Positions 1 through 8,666 of a stretch of 64,000 nt of DNA are shown piece by piece (position 1 is the first letter of the stretch; each line of letters begins with the position of its first letter). Source of the DNA: Actinoplanes sp. SE50/110. GTDB lineage: Bacteria; Actinomycetota; Actinomycetes; Mycobacteriales; Micromonosporaceae. The DNA is taken from contig NZ_LT827010.1 in assembly GCF_900119315.1 (NCBI RefSeq), positions 8,550,001-8,614,000 on the forward strand, written 5' to 3'. The notes below the pieces were generated by a model, which searched no databases, was not told the DNA's origin, and was given only the letters and a program-made list of their open reading frames with translations. The position numbers and the translations under genes are program-made.

Positions 1-453
1 GGCACCAAGGTCTGGCACATCGCCCACATCCGCTCCAGCGCGACGGTCGGTGACGACACGGTGATCGGCCGCAACGTCTACCTGGACGCGAACGCGGTGG
101 TCGGCAGCCGGGTCAAGATCCAGAACAATGTCTCGGTCTACCAGGGCGTCACCATCGAGGACGAGGTCTTCGTCGGCCCCTGCGTCGTCTTCACCAACGA
201 CCTGCGGCCGCGCGCGCAGAACCCGGACTGGACGATCACCCCGACCCTGATCCGCCGCGGCGCGTCGATCGGCGCCAACGCGACGCTGGTCTGCGGCATC
301 GAGGTGGGCGAGTTCGCGATGATCGCGGCCGGGTCGGTCGTCACCAAGGACGTCGCGCCGTACCAGTTGGTGCGCGGCAACCCGGCACGGCCCGCCGGCT
401 GGGTCGACGAGAAGGGCGAGATCGTCAGCCGGGATCCGGAGCGACGCCCGTAA
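1..453 (+). CDS. Hexapeptide-repeat N-acetyltransferase, WbpD/WlbB-like (5' truncated)
   Basis: The reading frame is already open at base 1, so the true start lies upstream; 150 codons remain and the stop TAA is at 451-453. The visible protein is a left-handed beta-helix made of hexapeptide repeats (e.g. NNVSVYQGVTIED, GASIGANATLVCGIEVGEFAMIAAGSVVTKDV) ending in the family's NPARPAGWV motif. The family acetylates the 3-amino group of UDP-GlcNAc3N-uronic acid. An aminotransferase, Gfo/Idh oxidoreductase and nucleotide-sugar dehydrogenase of the same pathway lie within 12 kb, which supports this substrate, although related sugar acetyltransferases look similar. It converges on the dehydrogenase gene, with a hairpin between them. 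Confidence 0.85.
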   Translation, partial: GTKVWHIAHIRSSATVGDDTVIGRNVYLDANAVVGSRVKIQNNVSVYQGVTIEDEVFVGPCVVFTNDLRPRAQNPDWTITPTLIRRGASIGANATLVCGIEVGEFAMIAAGSVVTKDVAPYQLVRGNPARPAGWVDEKGEIVSRDPERRP

Positions 454-463
454 GGCGGGACCG

Positions 464-489
464 GGAGGCTCCCGTCGCCGGGAGCCTCC
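464..489. terminator. Hairpin between convergent genes
   Basis: Perfect 11-bp inverted repeat (GGAGGCTCCCG at 464-474, CGGGAGCCTCC at 479-489) with a 4-nt loop in the 44-bp gap between two converging genes. There is no U-run, which is common for actinobacterial terminators. It could serve both strands. Confidence 0.7.
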
Positions 490-497
490 GCGCCGCG

Positions 498-1781
498 TCA
501 GCCGCCGATGACCACGCGGCGGATCGAGCCGAGCCGCTCCGGGTCGGTGACCCGCCGGCCGTCCACGACCACCTCGACGCCGGGCAGCTCGGCCGGGCCG
601 AGGGTCCGGTACTCGGCGTGGTCGGCCTGCACGATCGCCGAGTCCACCGCCTCGCCGCCCCACGCCGGCAGCCCGTGCGCCTCGAGTTCCTCCGCGGTGT
701 ACATCGGGTCGGACACGTACGCCGTGGCGCCGCGCCGCTTCAGCTCCTCGACGGTCGGGAAGACGCCGGAGAACGCGGTCTCCTTGACGCCACCCCGGTA
801 CGCCGCGCCGAGCACCAGCACGCTGCGCCCGGCCAGGTCGCCGACGGCCGCGGCGAGCAGGTCCACCGCGTACGACGGCATCGCGGCGTTGGCCTCACGG
901 GCCGCCCGGACCACCGTGGCGGTCGGGTCGTTCCACAGGTAGAGCCGCGGGTAGACCGGGATGCAGTGCCCGCCGACCGCGATGCCCGGCCGGTGGATGT
1001 GGCTGTACGGCTGCGTGTTGCAGGCGTCGATCACCAGGTTCACGTCGATGCCCAGGGTGTCGGCGTACCGCGCGAACTGGTTGGCCAGCCCGATGTTGAC
1101 GTCCCGGTAGGTGGTCTCGGCCAGCTTCGCGAGCTCCGCCGCCTCGGCGTTGCCCAGGTCCCAGACGCCGTTGCCCCGCGGCAGGTCGGCGCGCTCGTCG
1201 AAGTCCAGCACCGCCTCGTAGAAGGTGACGCCGTGCGCGGCGGACGCCTCGTTCACGCCACCCACCAGCTTCGGGTATTTGCGCAGGTCGGCGAAGACCC
1301 GACCGGTGAGTACCCGCTCCGGGCTGAAGACCAGGTGGAAGTCCTCGCCGGCGACCAGGCCGGAGCCCTCCTGCAGCAGCGGCGCCCAGCGGTTGCGGGT
1401 GGTGCCGACCGGCAGCGTGGTCTCGTAGCTGACCAGGGTGCCGGGGCGCAGGCCGCGGGCGATGTCCCTGGTGGCCGACTCCATCCAGCCGAAGTCCGGC
1501 TTGCCGTCGGCGTCCACGAACAGCGGGACGACGACCACGACGGCCTCGGACTCGGCGACCGCGGCCGCGGTGTCGGTGGTGGCGGTGAGCAGGCCGGCGC
1601 TGACCGCCTCCTTCAGCTTCACGTCCAGGTCGGCCTCGCCCGGGAACGGGACCTCGCCCGCGTTCACCTTGCGCACGGTCGGCTCGGAGACGTCGGCGCC
1701 GATCACCGTGTGCCCCTTGGAGGCGAACTGAACGGCGAGCGGCAGCCCGATCTTGCCCAGGGCGACGACACAGATCTTCAT
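498..1781 (-). CDS. Nucleotide-sugar dehydrogenase (UDP-GlcNAc/ManNAc 6-dehydrogenase type, WbpA/WecC-like)
   Basis: 427 aa, the normal length for the UDP-glucose/GDP-mannose dehydrogenase family, which oxidises C6 of a UDP-sugar to a uronic acid with two NAD+. The N-terminal Rossmann fold starts MKICVVALGKIGLPLA; the catalytic-cysteine motif GGHCIPVYP is present in the central part; the C-terminal UDP-binding domain contains VLVLGAAYRGGVKE. The ATG is preceded by AAGGAGG about 12 nt upstream. With the WbpB-, WbpE- and WbpD-like genes nearby, UDP-GlcNAc is the likeliest substrate, but UDP-ManNAc cannot be excluded from sequence alone. Confidence 0.88.
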   Translation of the reverse strand: MKICVVALGKIGLPLAVQFASKGHTVIGADVSEPTVRKVNAGEVPFPGEADLDVKLKEAVSAGLLTATTDTAAAVAESEAVVVVVPLFVDADGKPDFGWMESATRDIARGLRPGTLVSYETTLPVGTTRNRWAPLLQEGSGLVAGEDFHLVFSPERVLTGRVFADLRKYPKLVGGVNEASAAHGVTFYEAVLDFDERADLPRGNGVWDLGNAEAAELAKLAETTYRDVNIGLANQFARYADTLGIDVNLVIDACNTQPYSHIHRPGIAVGGHCIPVYPRLYLWNDPTATVVRAAREANAAMPSYAVDLLAAAVGDLAGRSVLVLGAAYRGGVKETAFSGVFPTVEELKRRGATAYVSDPMYTAEELEAHGLPAWGGEAVDSAIVQADHAEYRTLGPAELPGVEVVVDGRRVTDPERLGSIRRVVIGG

Positions 1782-2003
1782 ACGGAAAGCTTTCCTCCTT
1801 GGCGGGGCTAGCGCCGGTACAGCTTCGTCTCGCCCCGAACTTGTTGACCGTCACCGTGAGCAGCGAGCGGTCGTCCAGTTGACGGTGACCGTAGTGAAGC
1901 GTAGGCCACGCCGGTAGCGCATCGAACCCGCGTCCGGCCATCACGCGGACTCACCGCCGCCTCACCCACGGTGACCAAGGCTGCCGGAGTGACGGCTGAG
2001 GCG

Positions 2004-2009
2004 TACATT
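2004..2009 (+). promoter_or_regulatory. Candidate -10 box (TACATT) of a leaderless promoter
   Basis: TACATT fits the actinobacterial TANNNT -10 and ends 8 nt before the ATG at 2018. No Shine-Dalgarno sequence precedes that ATG, so transcription may begin at or next to the start codon. No clear -35 was seen. Confidence 0.4.
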
Positions 2010-2017
2010 GATCGGTC

Positions 2018-2659
2018 ATGACGCTTCTGAGCGGCTCCGAGGCATCGGCGTACTGGGATGATCGGCACGAGCGGGAGAGCGACCTCCGCTCGGGCGGCCA
2101 CATGGCGTTCGACGAGGCCACCAACCGGATGTTCTACATGCGCCGGCTGGCCCTGCTGATGGACCTGATCGGACTCCAGTCGTCGCCGGTCGCCCCGCTC
2201 TTCCTGCTGGACGCCGGCTGCGGCAAGGGCTGGTTCAGTCGGGAGCTGGTCCGGTTCGGCCACCGGGTGGATGCGATCGACGGCAGCCTCACCGCTCTGC
2301 AGCACGCCGAGGCGGAGGGCGGCGGGCCCCGGTTCCACCGGTCCTCGCTGTCCGGCTGGCGCAACCCCTGGCTGTACGACGTGGTGTTCAGCATCGACGT
2401 GCTCTTCCACATCCTCGACGAGGACGAGTGGGAACGCTCGGTGCGCAACCTGGCGTCGCTGGTCCGGCTCGGTGGACGGCTGGTGCTCTCCGACTGGGAC
2501 GCCGGCCACGACCAGGCTTTCGGCAACTATCAGGTGCTGCGTGGGCCGGGGCGCTACCGGCCACTTCTGGAGGGACTCGGCTTGCGGTACGACGGATGGC
2601 AACCCTACGACTTCCGGGCCAGCGTCATCGGCTTCCACGCGTTCACCCGGGTCGGGTGA
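2018..2659 (+). CDS. Class I SAM-dependent methyltransferase
   Basis: 213 aa. Residues around 65-85 hold the glycine-rich SAM-binding motif I (LLDAGCGKGWFSREL) followed by an acidic motif II (VDAIDGS); later the post-I strands DVVFSIDVLFHI and GGRLVLSDWD fit the Methyltransf_11/25 fold. The substrate is not predictable; its place in a polysaccharide locus suggests a sugar or glycan O-methyltransferase, or an unrelated small molecule. The stop codon overlaps the next start as GTGA, so the two genes are probably translationally coupled. Confidence 0.8.
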   Translation: MTLLSGSEASAYWDDRHERESDLRSGGHMAFDEATNRMFYMRRLALLMDLIGLQSSPVAPLFLLDAGCGKGWFSRELVRFGHRVDAIDGSLTALQHAEAEGGGPRFHRSSLSGWRNPWLYDVVFSIDVLFHILDEDEWERSVRNLASLVRLGGRLVLSDWDAGHDQAFGNYQVLRGPGRYRPLLEGLGLRYDGWQPYDFRASVIGFHAFTRVG

Positions 2660-3156
2660 CCCCGATGCTGATCAAGGAGTTGCCGGCGCTGGCCGGCGGG
2701 GGCCCCGCGGTCTTCTACACCGGCGGGTCCGAGGAGCTGTTCGCGGCGCTGTTCCCGTTCGAGAAGCCGGAGCGGGCCGACCCGCCCGCGGCGCTGACCG
2801 TGGTGTTCGCCGGCCCGGCCAGCCCGTTCCCCGGGGTGCCGGCGCTGCCGCCGGGCGGCCGGCTGTTGCTGCTGCTCGGCTGGCCGATCGCCGAGCTGCC
2901 CTACCACCTGCTGCTGGACCCGCTGGTCGCGGCCGGCTGTCAGGTGCTGCAGGCGGTGCCGGTCGATCGGGCGCACCGGCACGGCGTGCACTGCGCCGTG
3001 GTGGCGGCCCGGGTGGACCGGCTGGCGCCACTCCGGTCGTACCTCGACGATTCGCCCATCACGCTGGACGGCGAGTCGCCGGGGCTGCCCGCGCTGCTGC
3101 GGCTGACCGGCGAGTACACCTTCACCGACCTGGTCAGCCGCACGCAGCGGTCCTAG
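2656..3156 (+). CDS. Hypothetical protein, coupled to the methyltransferase
   Basis: I do not recognise this family. 166 aa from the GTG at 2656, which overlaps the upstream TGA by 4 nt; ATG at 2664 is an alternative. The protein is rich in Ala, Leu, Pro and Gly with a short hydrophobic stretch near residues 70-85 (GGRLLLLLGWPIAEL) but no convincing signal peptide or transmembrane helix. Its C-terminus faces the end of the glycosyltransferase on the other strand with no gap (3156/3157). The coupling suggests it works with the methyltransferase, perhaps in the same glycan modification. Confidence 0.65.
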   Translation: MTPMLIKELPALAGGGPAVFYTGGSEELFAALFPFEKPERADPPAALTVVFAGPASPFPGVPALPPGGRLLLLLGWPIAELPYHLLLDPLVAAGCQVLQAVPVDRAHRHGVHCAVVAARVDRLAPLRSYLDDSPITLDGESPGLPALLRLTGEYTFTDLVSRTQRS

Positions 3157-4695
3157 CTAGGCCTCGGGCAGGAGGCGACGGTACACGTCGTTCATCACCC
3201 GGGCCTGGGCGTCCCAGGTCCAGCCGTCGAGCAGGCCGGGCTTGTCGTACGCCGCCCGGTAGCGCTCCGGGTCGTCCAGCACCTTCTGCACGGCCTGCAC
3301 GTAGGCGTCGACGTCGGCCGGCGGCGCCTGCGTCTCCGGGGTGCCGGTGGAGGTGAACACCTCGCCCTGCCCGGTGGCCCGGACCGTGGACGCCATCGTG
3401 CGCACGTCGCTGACCACCAGCGGCAGCCGGGCGTGCGAGTACTCGAAGAACTTGGTGATCAGCGCGATCTCGTGGTTCGGGAAGTGGAAGATCGGGATCA
3501 CGCCGACGGTGGCCGCGGCCAGGAACGGCACCACCTGCCAGTGCGGTACGTACGGCAGGAAGTGCACCCGGTCGGAGATGCCCAGCGCGGTGGCCCGCTT
3601 GCGCAGCCCGCCCATGTACCCGCTGCTGTGGTTGTTGGTGACCAGGGCCAGGTGTACGCCGGGCTGCCGGGCCAGGCCCTCGACCATCACGGCCAGGCCA
3701 CGCTGGATCGACGCGGCCCCGCTGTAGACGATCAGCGGCGTGTCCGGGCCGATCCCGCACAGCTCGCGCAGGTCGGGCAGGGGGGTGCCGGCCGCGTCCG
3801 CCGGGGCGTGCTCGGCGGCCGGGGTGTTCAGCACGACCGCCGGGCGCTCGGGCAGCCGGTGCGCCTCCTGCAGCATGCCGGCCAGGTCGTCGGAGACGGT
3901 CATCGCGGCGTCCACGTACGGCACGTACTCCGCCTCGTGCAGCATCTGGGCGGTGCGCCAGCGGGCGTGGTTGGTCCACGGCCGGACGCCGGGCAGGAAC
4001 TCGTGCGCGTCCCAGACCAGCTTGACGTCCCGGCCCCGGGTCTTCGCCCGGATCTTGGCGCGGGCGCCGACACCGAGCATCCGGAAGTCGTTGGCGTGGA
4101 TCAGGTCCGGCTTGACCCTGTCGAGCACCGGGCCGAAGGCCAGCTCCCAGTCCCACAGCTGCGGCTCCAGCCGGCGCCAGGCGCGCGGGCCCTGCACCGT
4201 GCTCCAGAACCAGGTGTAGAGCTTGTCGCTCGGGGTGTCCAGCGTCTTGCGCGCGCGCGCCGCCTTCTTCGTCTGCCGCTGGCGGACCGACACCCACTTG
4301 TTGACCACCCGGGACGCCTGCCACTGCACCTTGCGCGAGATCTCCCGCGCACCGCCCGGGCTGACCAGCCGGTCCATCGTCAGGTTCGCCCGCCAGGCCT
4401 TGACCCACTGGCCGCGCTGCTCGGCGACCCCGTTCTGCGGGTAGGCCAGCGGCGCCATCACCCAGCGGCGGCGGAACTCGTGCGGCCGCTTGTCCAGGTG
4501 GAACGGCACCGGGACCAGGCGGACCTGGGCCGGGCCGAGCATCCAGGTGTGCTCCTTGTCGTCCGGCGAACGGCCGAGCAGCGTCACGTCCCAGCCGGCC
4601 TCGGCCGCGGAACGTGCCTCCTTCTGCACCCGCGAATCGCCGTTCACGCCGTTGTCGACGAGCATGACGATGCGGCGGGCCTCGTCCGAACCCAT
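3157..4695 (-). CDS. Glycosyltransferase, GT4-like GT-B fold
   Basis: 512 aa. The N-terminal domain opens with a Rossmann-like strand and loop (RRIVMLVDNGVNGDSRVQKEA), typical of GT4 enzymes that bind an acceptor lipid or glycan; DLIHANDFRMLGVGA and KLVWDAHEFLPG follow. The C-terminal nucleotide-sugar domain has LIVYSGAASIQRGL and, towards the end, FPNHEIALITKFFEYSHARLPLVVSD, equivalent to the E-x7-E region. AGGAG lies just upstream of the ATG. It is divergently transcribed from another glycosyltransferase across a 141-bp intergenic region. Likely role: assembly of the surface polysaccharide encoded here; sugar specificity unknown. Confidence 0.85.
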   Translation of the reverse strand: MGSDEARRIVMLVDNGVNGDSRVQKEARSAAEAGWDVTLLGRSPDDKEHTWMLGPAQVRLVPVPFHLDKRPHEFRRRWVMAPLAYPQNGVAEQRGQWVKAWRANLTMDRLVSPGGAREISRKVQWQASRVVNKWVSVRQRQTKKAARARKTLDTPSDKLYTWFWSTVQGPRAWRRLEPQLWDWELAFGPVLDRVKPDLIHANDFRMLGVGARAKIRAKTRGRDVKLVWDAHEFLPGVRPWTNHARWRTAQMLHEAEYVPYVDAAMTVSDDLAGMLQEAHRLPERPAVVLNTPAAEHAPADAAGTPLPDLRELCGIGPDTPLIVYSGAASIQRGLAVMVEGLARQPGVHLALVTNNHSSGYMGGLRKRATALGISDRVHFLPYVPHWQVVPFLAAATVGVIPIFHFPNHEIALITKFFEYSHARLPLVVSDVRTMASTVRATGQGEVFTSTGTPETQAPPADVDAYVQAVQKVLDDPERYRAAYDKPGLLDGWTWDAQARVMNDVYRRLLPEA

Positions 4696-4836
4696 GGAGA
4701 CTCCTACTTTTTTCGTGTGCCGGAGGGGGCAGACCTTAGCAATCCACGCTACTGAAGGTCAGTAAGGCCGGATGCTCCGGGTAGCGTAGATTGGCTCACC
4801 GATCTCCCGTCCCCGAGGCAGAGGCGCACACTCCGC

Positions 4837-6498
4837 ATGACCGAGGTCCTGAAGTCGGCTGTCACCAGCGCCAAGCGATTCACCAAGAAGGCCGGGAACC
4901 GGGTGGTCGGCAAGGCGCTGAGCATGCCGCGCGGCCGGCAGGCGGGACAGGCGCTGCTGACCGCGCCCGGGCTCAGCGACCGCCAGCGGCGCGCCCTGGG
5001 CCGCCGGATCGCCGGCAAGCTGAGCACGCTGGGACTGCCCGCCGAGGCCGCCGCGACCCGGCTGCGGGTCGCCAAGCTTCTGCGCGAGCCGCGGTCGCGG
5101 GCCGAGTGGATGATGGCCGCCGCCAAGGACGAGCTGGACGCCGGCCGGATCCCGGACTTTCTCACCGAGGCCGTCACCGCCGAGCTCGCGGTCGCCGACC
5201 AGCTGCTGCTCCGCAAGGACTTCGACGCGGCCACCCGGTCCGTCTTCCAGGTGCTGCAGCTGCTGTTCCACCGGGCCGTCCACTTCGACGGGATGACCTC
5301 GCCGATGGCGCCGCAGCCGGCCGAGTTCCTCGCGCCGCTGCACCTCAGCCTGGTCGGGCGCACGATGGCCACGGCGCACGGGCGGCTCACCCCGGCCGTC
5401 CCGCCGCCGGCCGGCCGGCCGCACCGGATCCTGTTCGTCACCCGGGGCAACGAGAACTTCCTCGGCGAGATCCGCGACCGGTACGCGGCGAGTCCCGATC
5501 ACGAGGTCCGCACGCTGAGCCTGCTCGCCGACGAGGAGAAGGCGAAGCTGGTCCGGATCCCGTTCATGATCAAACATCTGCTCGGCGGCGACCCGGCGTA
5601 CGGGGAGAAGATCCGCGAGTGGATCCAGCCCGACCTGGAGTGGGCGGACACCGTCTTCGTCGAGTGGTCGGTGGCGCAGGCCGCGCTGGTCAGCATGGTC
5701 GACCCGGGCACCACCCGGATCATCGTGCGGCTGCACCTGTTCGAGGCGTTCACCATGTTCCCGCACCTGATCGACTACTCCCGGATCGACGACTACGTCT
5801 TCGTCTCCGACCCGCTGCTCGACTACACCCGGGACGTGGCGCCGCGGATCACCGAGCCGGGCGGCCCGCGGCTGCACGTGCTCACCAACGCGGCCCGGCT
5901 CGACCGGTTCGCCCGGCCCAAGACGCCGGAAGCCCGGTTCACCCTGGCCCAGATCGGTCAGAGCCGGATCGCCAAGGATCCGCGCTGGACCTTCGCGATC
6001 CTGCGGGAGCTGCGCAGGCACGACGACCGCTACAACCTCCTGCTGGTCGGCGCCGACCTGGACGGCTCACCCAGCCCGCAGGCGGCCGCCTACCACCGGG
6101 AGTACGTGCGCGAGCTGGCCGAGTTCGAGGCGCAGGGGGCGGTCCGCCGGCTCGGGCAGACCGACGACGTGGCCGGCGCGCTCACCGGGATCGGCGTGAT
6201 CCTCAGCGCCTCGGTGCGGGAGAGCTTCCACCTCGGCGTGATCGAGGGCGCGGCCAGCGGCGCCGTCCCGGTGGTCCGCGACTGGCCGTTCTTCGCCGGC
6301 CGGGCACACAGCGCCCGCAGCATCTTCCCGGCCGACTGGATGGTCGAGACCGTCGACGAGGCCGTCCAGCGCATCCTCGCGCACACCGCCACCGAGGAGA
6401 TCTGGCAGGAGACCGGCGCCGCGGCGACCCGGCATGCGCTCTCCACCTGGGACTGGTCGGTCGTTCAGCAGCAGTACGACCGCCTCTTCGACAACTGA
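4837..6498 (+). CDS. Glycosyltransferase-like protein (GT-B, capsular type)
   Basis: 553 aa. The first ~170 residues are basic then helical and match no domain I recognise; a GT-B style core follows (RILFVTRGNENFLGEI; WADTVFVEWSVAQAAL; RIIVRLHLFEAFT), and the C-terminal half resembles GT4 donor domains (IGQSRIAKDPRWTFAIL, LLLVGADLDG, SVRESFHLGVIEGAASGAVPVV). The last segment supplies the conserved E of the donor site. It is alone on the plus strand and ends in a strong intrinsic terminator. Probably builds the same polysaccharide as its neighbours; the long N-terminal extension is unusual for GT4. Confidence 0.75.
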   Translation: MTEVLKSAVTSAKRFTKKAGNRVVGKALSMPRGRQAGQALLTAPGLSDRQRRALGRRIAGKLSTLGLPAEAAATRLRVAKLLREPRSRAEWMMAAAKDELDAGRIPDFLTEAVTAELAVADQLLLRKDFDAATRSVFQVLQLLFHRAVHFDGMTSPMAPQPAEFLAPLHLSLVGRTMATAHGRLTPAVPPPAGRPHRILFVTRGNENFLGEIRDRYAASPDHEVRTLSLLADEEKAKLVRIPFMIKHLLGGDPAYGEKIREWIQPDLEWADTVFVEWSVAQAALVSMVDPGTTRIIVRLHLFEAFTMFPHLIDYSRIDDYVFVSDPLLDYTRDVAPRITEPGGPRLHVLTNAARLDRFARPKTPEARFTLAQIGQSRIAKDPRWTFAILRELRRHDDRYNLLLVGADLDGSPSPQAAAYHREYVRELAEFEAQGAVRRLGQTDDVAGALTGIGVILSASVRESFHLGVIEGAASGAVPVVRDWPFFAGRAHSARSIFPADWMVETVDEAVQRILAHTATEEIWQETGAAATRHALSTWDWSVVQQQYDRLFDN

Positions 6499-6500
6499 CG

Positions 6501-6548
6501 AAAAGGGATCGCCGGTCCTGACGGGTTCAAGACCGGCGATCCCTTTTT
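6501..6548. terminator. Strong bidirectional intrinsic terminator
   Basis: A 17-bp perfect stem (6501-6517 with 6531-6547) with a 13-nt loop. AAAAG at the 5' base and CTTTTT at the 3' base give a U-run on both strands. It separates the plus-strand glycosyltransferase from the converging minus-strand operon ending at 6594, and is the most canonical terminator in the window. Confidence 0.92.
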
Positions 6549-6593
6549 CGTACGTCGTGAGCCGGGCCCGTGGCCGCTCAGACTCCGCTGCCG

Positions 6594-8666
6594 TCAGCCG
6601 TGCTTGTCGCCCGGCAGCCGCAACGCGGTGGTGACCTCCAGGCCCGGGTGACGGCGGGCGATCTGCCAGCCGATCCGCTCGCCCTGCACCCCGTTCACCA
6701 CCACCCGCTTCACCCTGGTGAAATCGATGGCCGGCAGGATCGACCTGGTCGCCAGCCACTTGGTGTGCGGGCGGAAGACCGCGGCGGTCGGCTTGCCCAC
6801 CTTGGCGGCCACCTTGGTGCGCAGCGTGCGCGCCTTGCCCTGCACGGTGCGGGTCAGCGCCAGCGCGGCGGCCGAGCCGGTCATCGGGGCCGGCCGGATG
6901 ACCACGCCGGGCGGGTCCTCCTCGGTGCCGATCCCGTGCACCACGATGCCCGGATCCTCCGCCTCGCGGGCCCACTTGGCCGGGTCCGGCACGATCAGGT
7001 CGACGCCGTACCCCTTGGCCCGGGCCCGCTTGACGAAGTCCCGGGTGCGGGCCGGACGGGACGGCAGGACCGCCACCACGATGATCCGCTCGGCCGGGTC
7101 CTCGGCCGGCACCGGGACCGGCGCCGCGGCCTCGGCCGGGGCCGGGTTGCGGTAGATGTCCAGCAGCTGTTCACCGACCGCTTCGAAGCCGTACCGCGCG
7201 TGCAGCTCGGCACGGGCCCGGGGCAGGTCCAGTTTCGACCACTCGTCGCGCAGCTCGCGCCAGGCCTCGGCGAGCACCTCGGGCTTCTTGGTGACCGGGA
7301 AGAGCCGGCCGGCGATGCCGTCCAGGCCCTCCAGGGTCTCGGCCGGGCCCTGGCTGGCGGCGACCAGCACCGGGGTGCCGGTGGCCACCGCCTCGACCAT
7401 GGTCATCCCGAACGTCTCCAGCTGGCTGGCGTGCACCAGCAGGTCGTGCTCGTGCAGCAGGGCCACCATCTGCTCCGGCGGCACGGCCGGGCGCAGCTGG
7501 ATCCGGTCGGTCAGCTTCAGCTCTGTGATCCGCTTGCGCAGGTCGTCCTCGAGCTTGCCCTCGCCGACCAGGGTGAGGGTGACCGAGGGGTCCTCCGCGG
7601 CGATCAGCGCGAAGCCGTCGACCAGCGTCATCACGCCCTTGTGCTCCACCATCCGGCCGGCGTACACCCAGCGCCGGGGCGCCTCGGGCATGCCGGGCCG
7701 GACCGCGAAGTGCTCGAAGTCGACCGGGTTCGGCACCACCCGCAGCTTGTGCGCGTAGTACGGGAACTCCTCGGCGACCTGGTCGCGCAGCGAGGAGCTG
7801 ACGCAGAGCAGGGTCTCCGCCCGGGCGAGCATGTCGAGGTATTGCTGGCGGGCCTTGGGCTGGGCGAACACCTGGCGCAGGAAGGTGGCGTGCTCGGTGA
7901 CGATGATCCGGGCGTCCGGGCGGGCCAGCGCGGCCGCCATCACGCCGCCGAAGTGCCCGGAGTGCGCGTGCACCAGCGGCGCCTCGATCCGCCCGGTGGG
8001 CAGGGCCGCCCTCAGCCGGCGGATCTGCTCGTTCGCCCACGTCGCGTACGGCTGCTTGCGGGGCTGCGGGGCGATCACCCGGGTGAGCTCGCCCTCCGGG
8101 GTGTCCTGCACGGTGACCCCGCCGAAGCGCTTCAGCTCCCGCTGCATGGTGATGTCGATCATGTTCCCGACCATCCGCCACGGCGGGTAGAACCAGTGGT
8201 CGGTGGCGAGGATCGACACCCTGCCCACCTGCCCCTGCACCGTCTCGGCGGCGGCCTTGACGAACGAACCGGCGAAGGTGTCGTTCGGCGACGGGTACCA
8301 CGGCGTGACGATGGCCAGGTCGGCCGGCGCGGGCCGGCGCTCCGGATCGCCCTGTGGGTCGGTCCGCACGGTCAGCCGGGGGAACTCCTTGCGGGCCAGG
8401 TCGACGATCGGCATCGCCGGCGGGTCACCGGCGATCAGCAGATCCGCCCCGGCCAGCGCCTCGCGGATCTCCGGCCAGGCTTTGTCACCGACCCGCTTCA
8501 AAGTGACGCCGGCCGGCGCCTTGACGTCCTTCCACTCCGGGATCCGCCCGGCGAACAGCGTCACCTTCGCGCCGGCCGCGGCGTACTCCGCGGTCAGCGT
8601 GACGGCGGCGCGGATCCGGAACTCGCCCAGTGCGACGTAGACGACCGACCGGTGACCGTCGCTCAT
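6594..8666 (-). CDS. Large GT4 glycosyltransferase with N- and C-terminal extensions
   Basis: 690 aa from the ATG at 8666, which overlaps the upstream stop as ATGA. After a ~130-residue N-terminal Rossmann-like segment, a complete GT4 core begins at LAIVTPWYPSPNDTFAGSFVKA; it contains PLVHAHSGHFGGVMA, RVVPNPVDFEHF, WVYAGRMVEHKGVMTLVDG and the donor-site region LETFGMTMVEAVATGTPVLV. About 170 extra residues at the C-terminus (after LDIYRNPAP) look like a second partial Rossmann domain (IIVVAVLPSRPARTRDFVKRA). It is the last gene of the four-gene operon 12110-6594. Likely a polysaccharide chain-building enzyme; the flanking domains are of unknown role. Confidence 0.85.
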   Translation of the reverse strand: MSDGHRSVVYVALGEFRIRAAVTLTAEYAAAGAKVTLFAGRIPEWKDVKAPAGVTLKRVGDKAWPEIREALAGADLLIAGDPPAMPIVDLARKEFPRLTVRTDPQGDPERRPAPADLAIVTPWYPSPNDTFAGSFVKAAAETVQGQVGRVSILATDHWFYPPWRMVGNMIDITMQRELKRFGGVTVQDTPEGELTRVIAPQPRKQPYATWANEQIRRLRAALPTGRIEAPLVHAHSGHFGGVMAAALARPDARIIVTEHATFLRQVFAQPKARQQYLDMLARAETLLCVSSSLRDQVAEEFPYYAHKLRVVPNPVDFEHFAVRPGMPEAPRRWVYAGRMVEHKGVMTLVDGFALIAAEDPSVTLTLVGEGKLEDDLRKRITELKLTDRIQLRPAVPPEQMVALLHEHDLLVHASQLETFGMTMVEAVATGTPVLVAASQGPAETLEGLDGIAGRLFPVTKKPEVLAEAWRELRDEWSKLDLPRARAELHARYGFEAVGEQLLDIYRNPAPAEAAAPVPVPAEDPAERIIVVAVLPSRPARTRDFVKRARAKGYGVDLIVPDPAKWAREAEDPGIVVHGIGTEEDPPGVVIRPAPMTGSAAALALTRTVQGKARTLRTKVAAKVGKPTAAVFRPHTKWLATRSILPAIDFTRVKRVVVNGVQGERIGWQIARRHPGLEVTTALRLPGDKHG

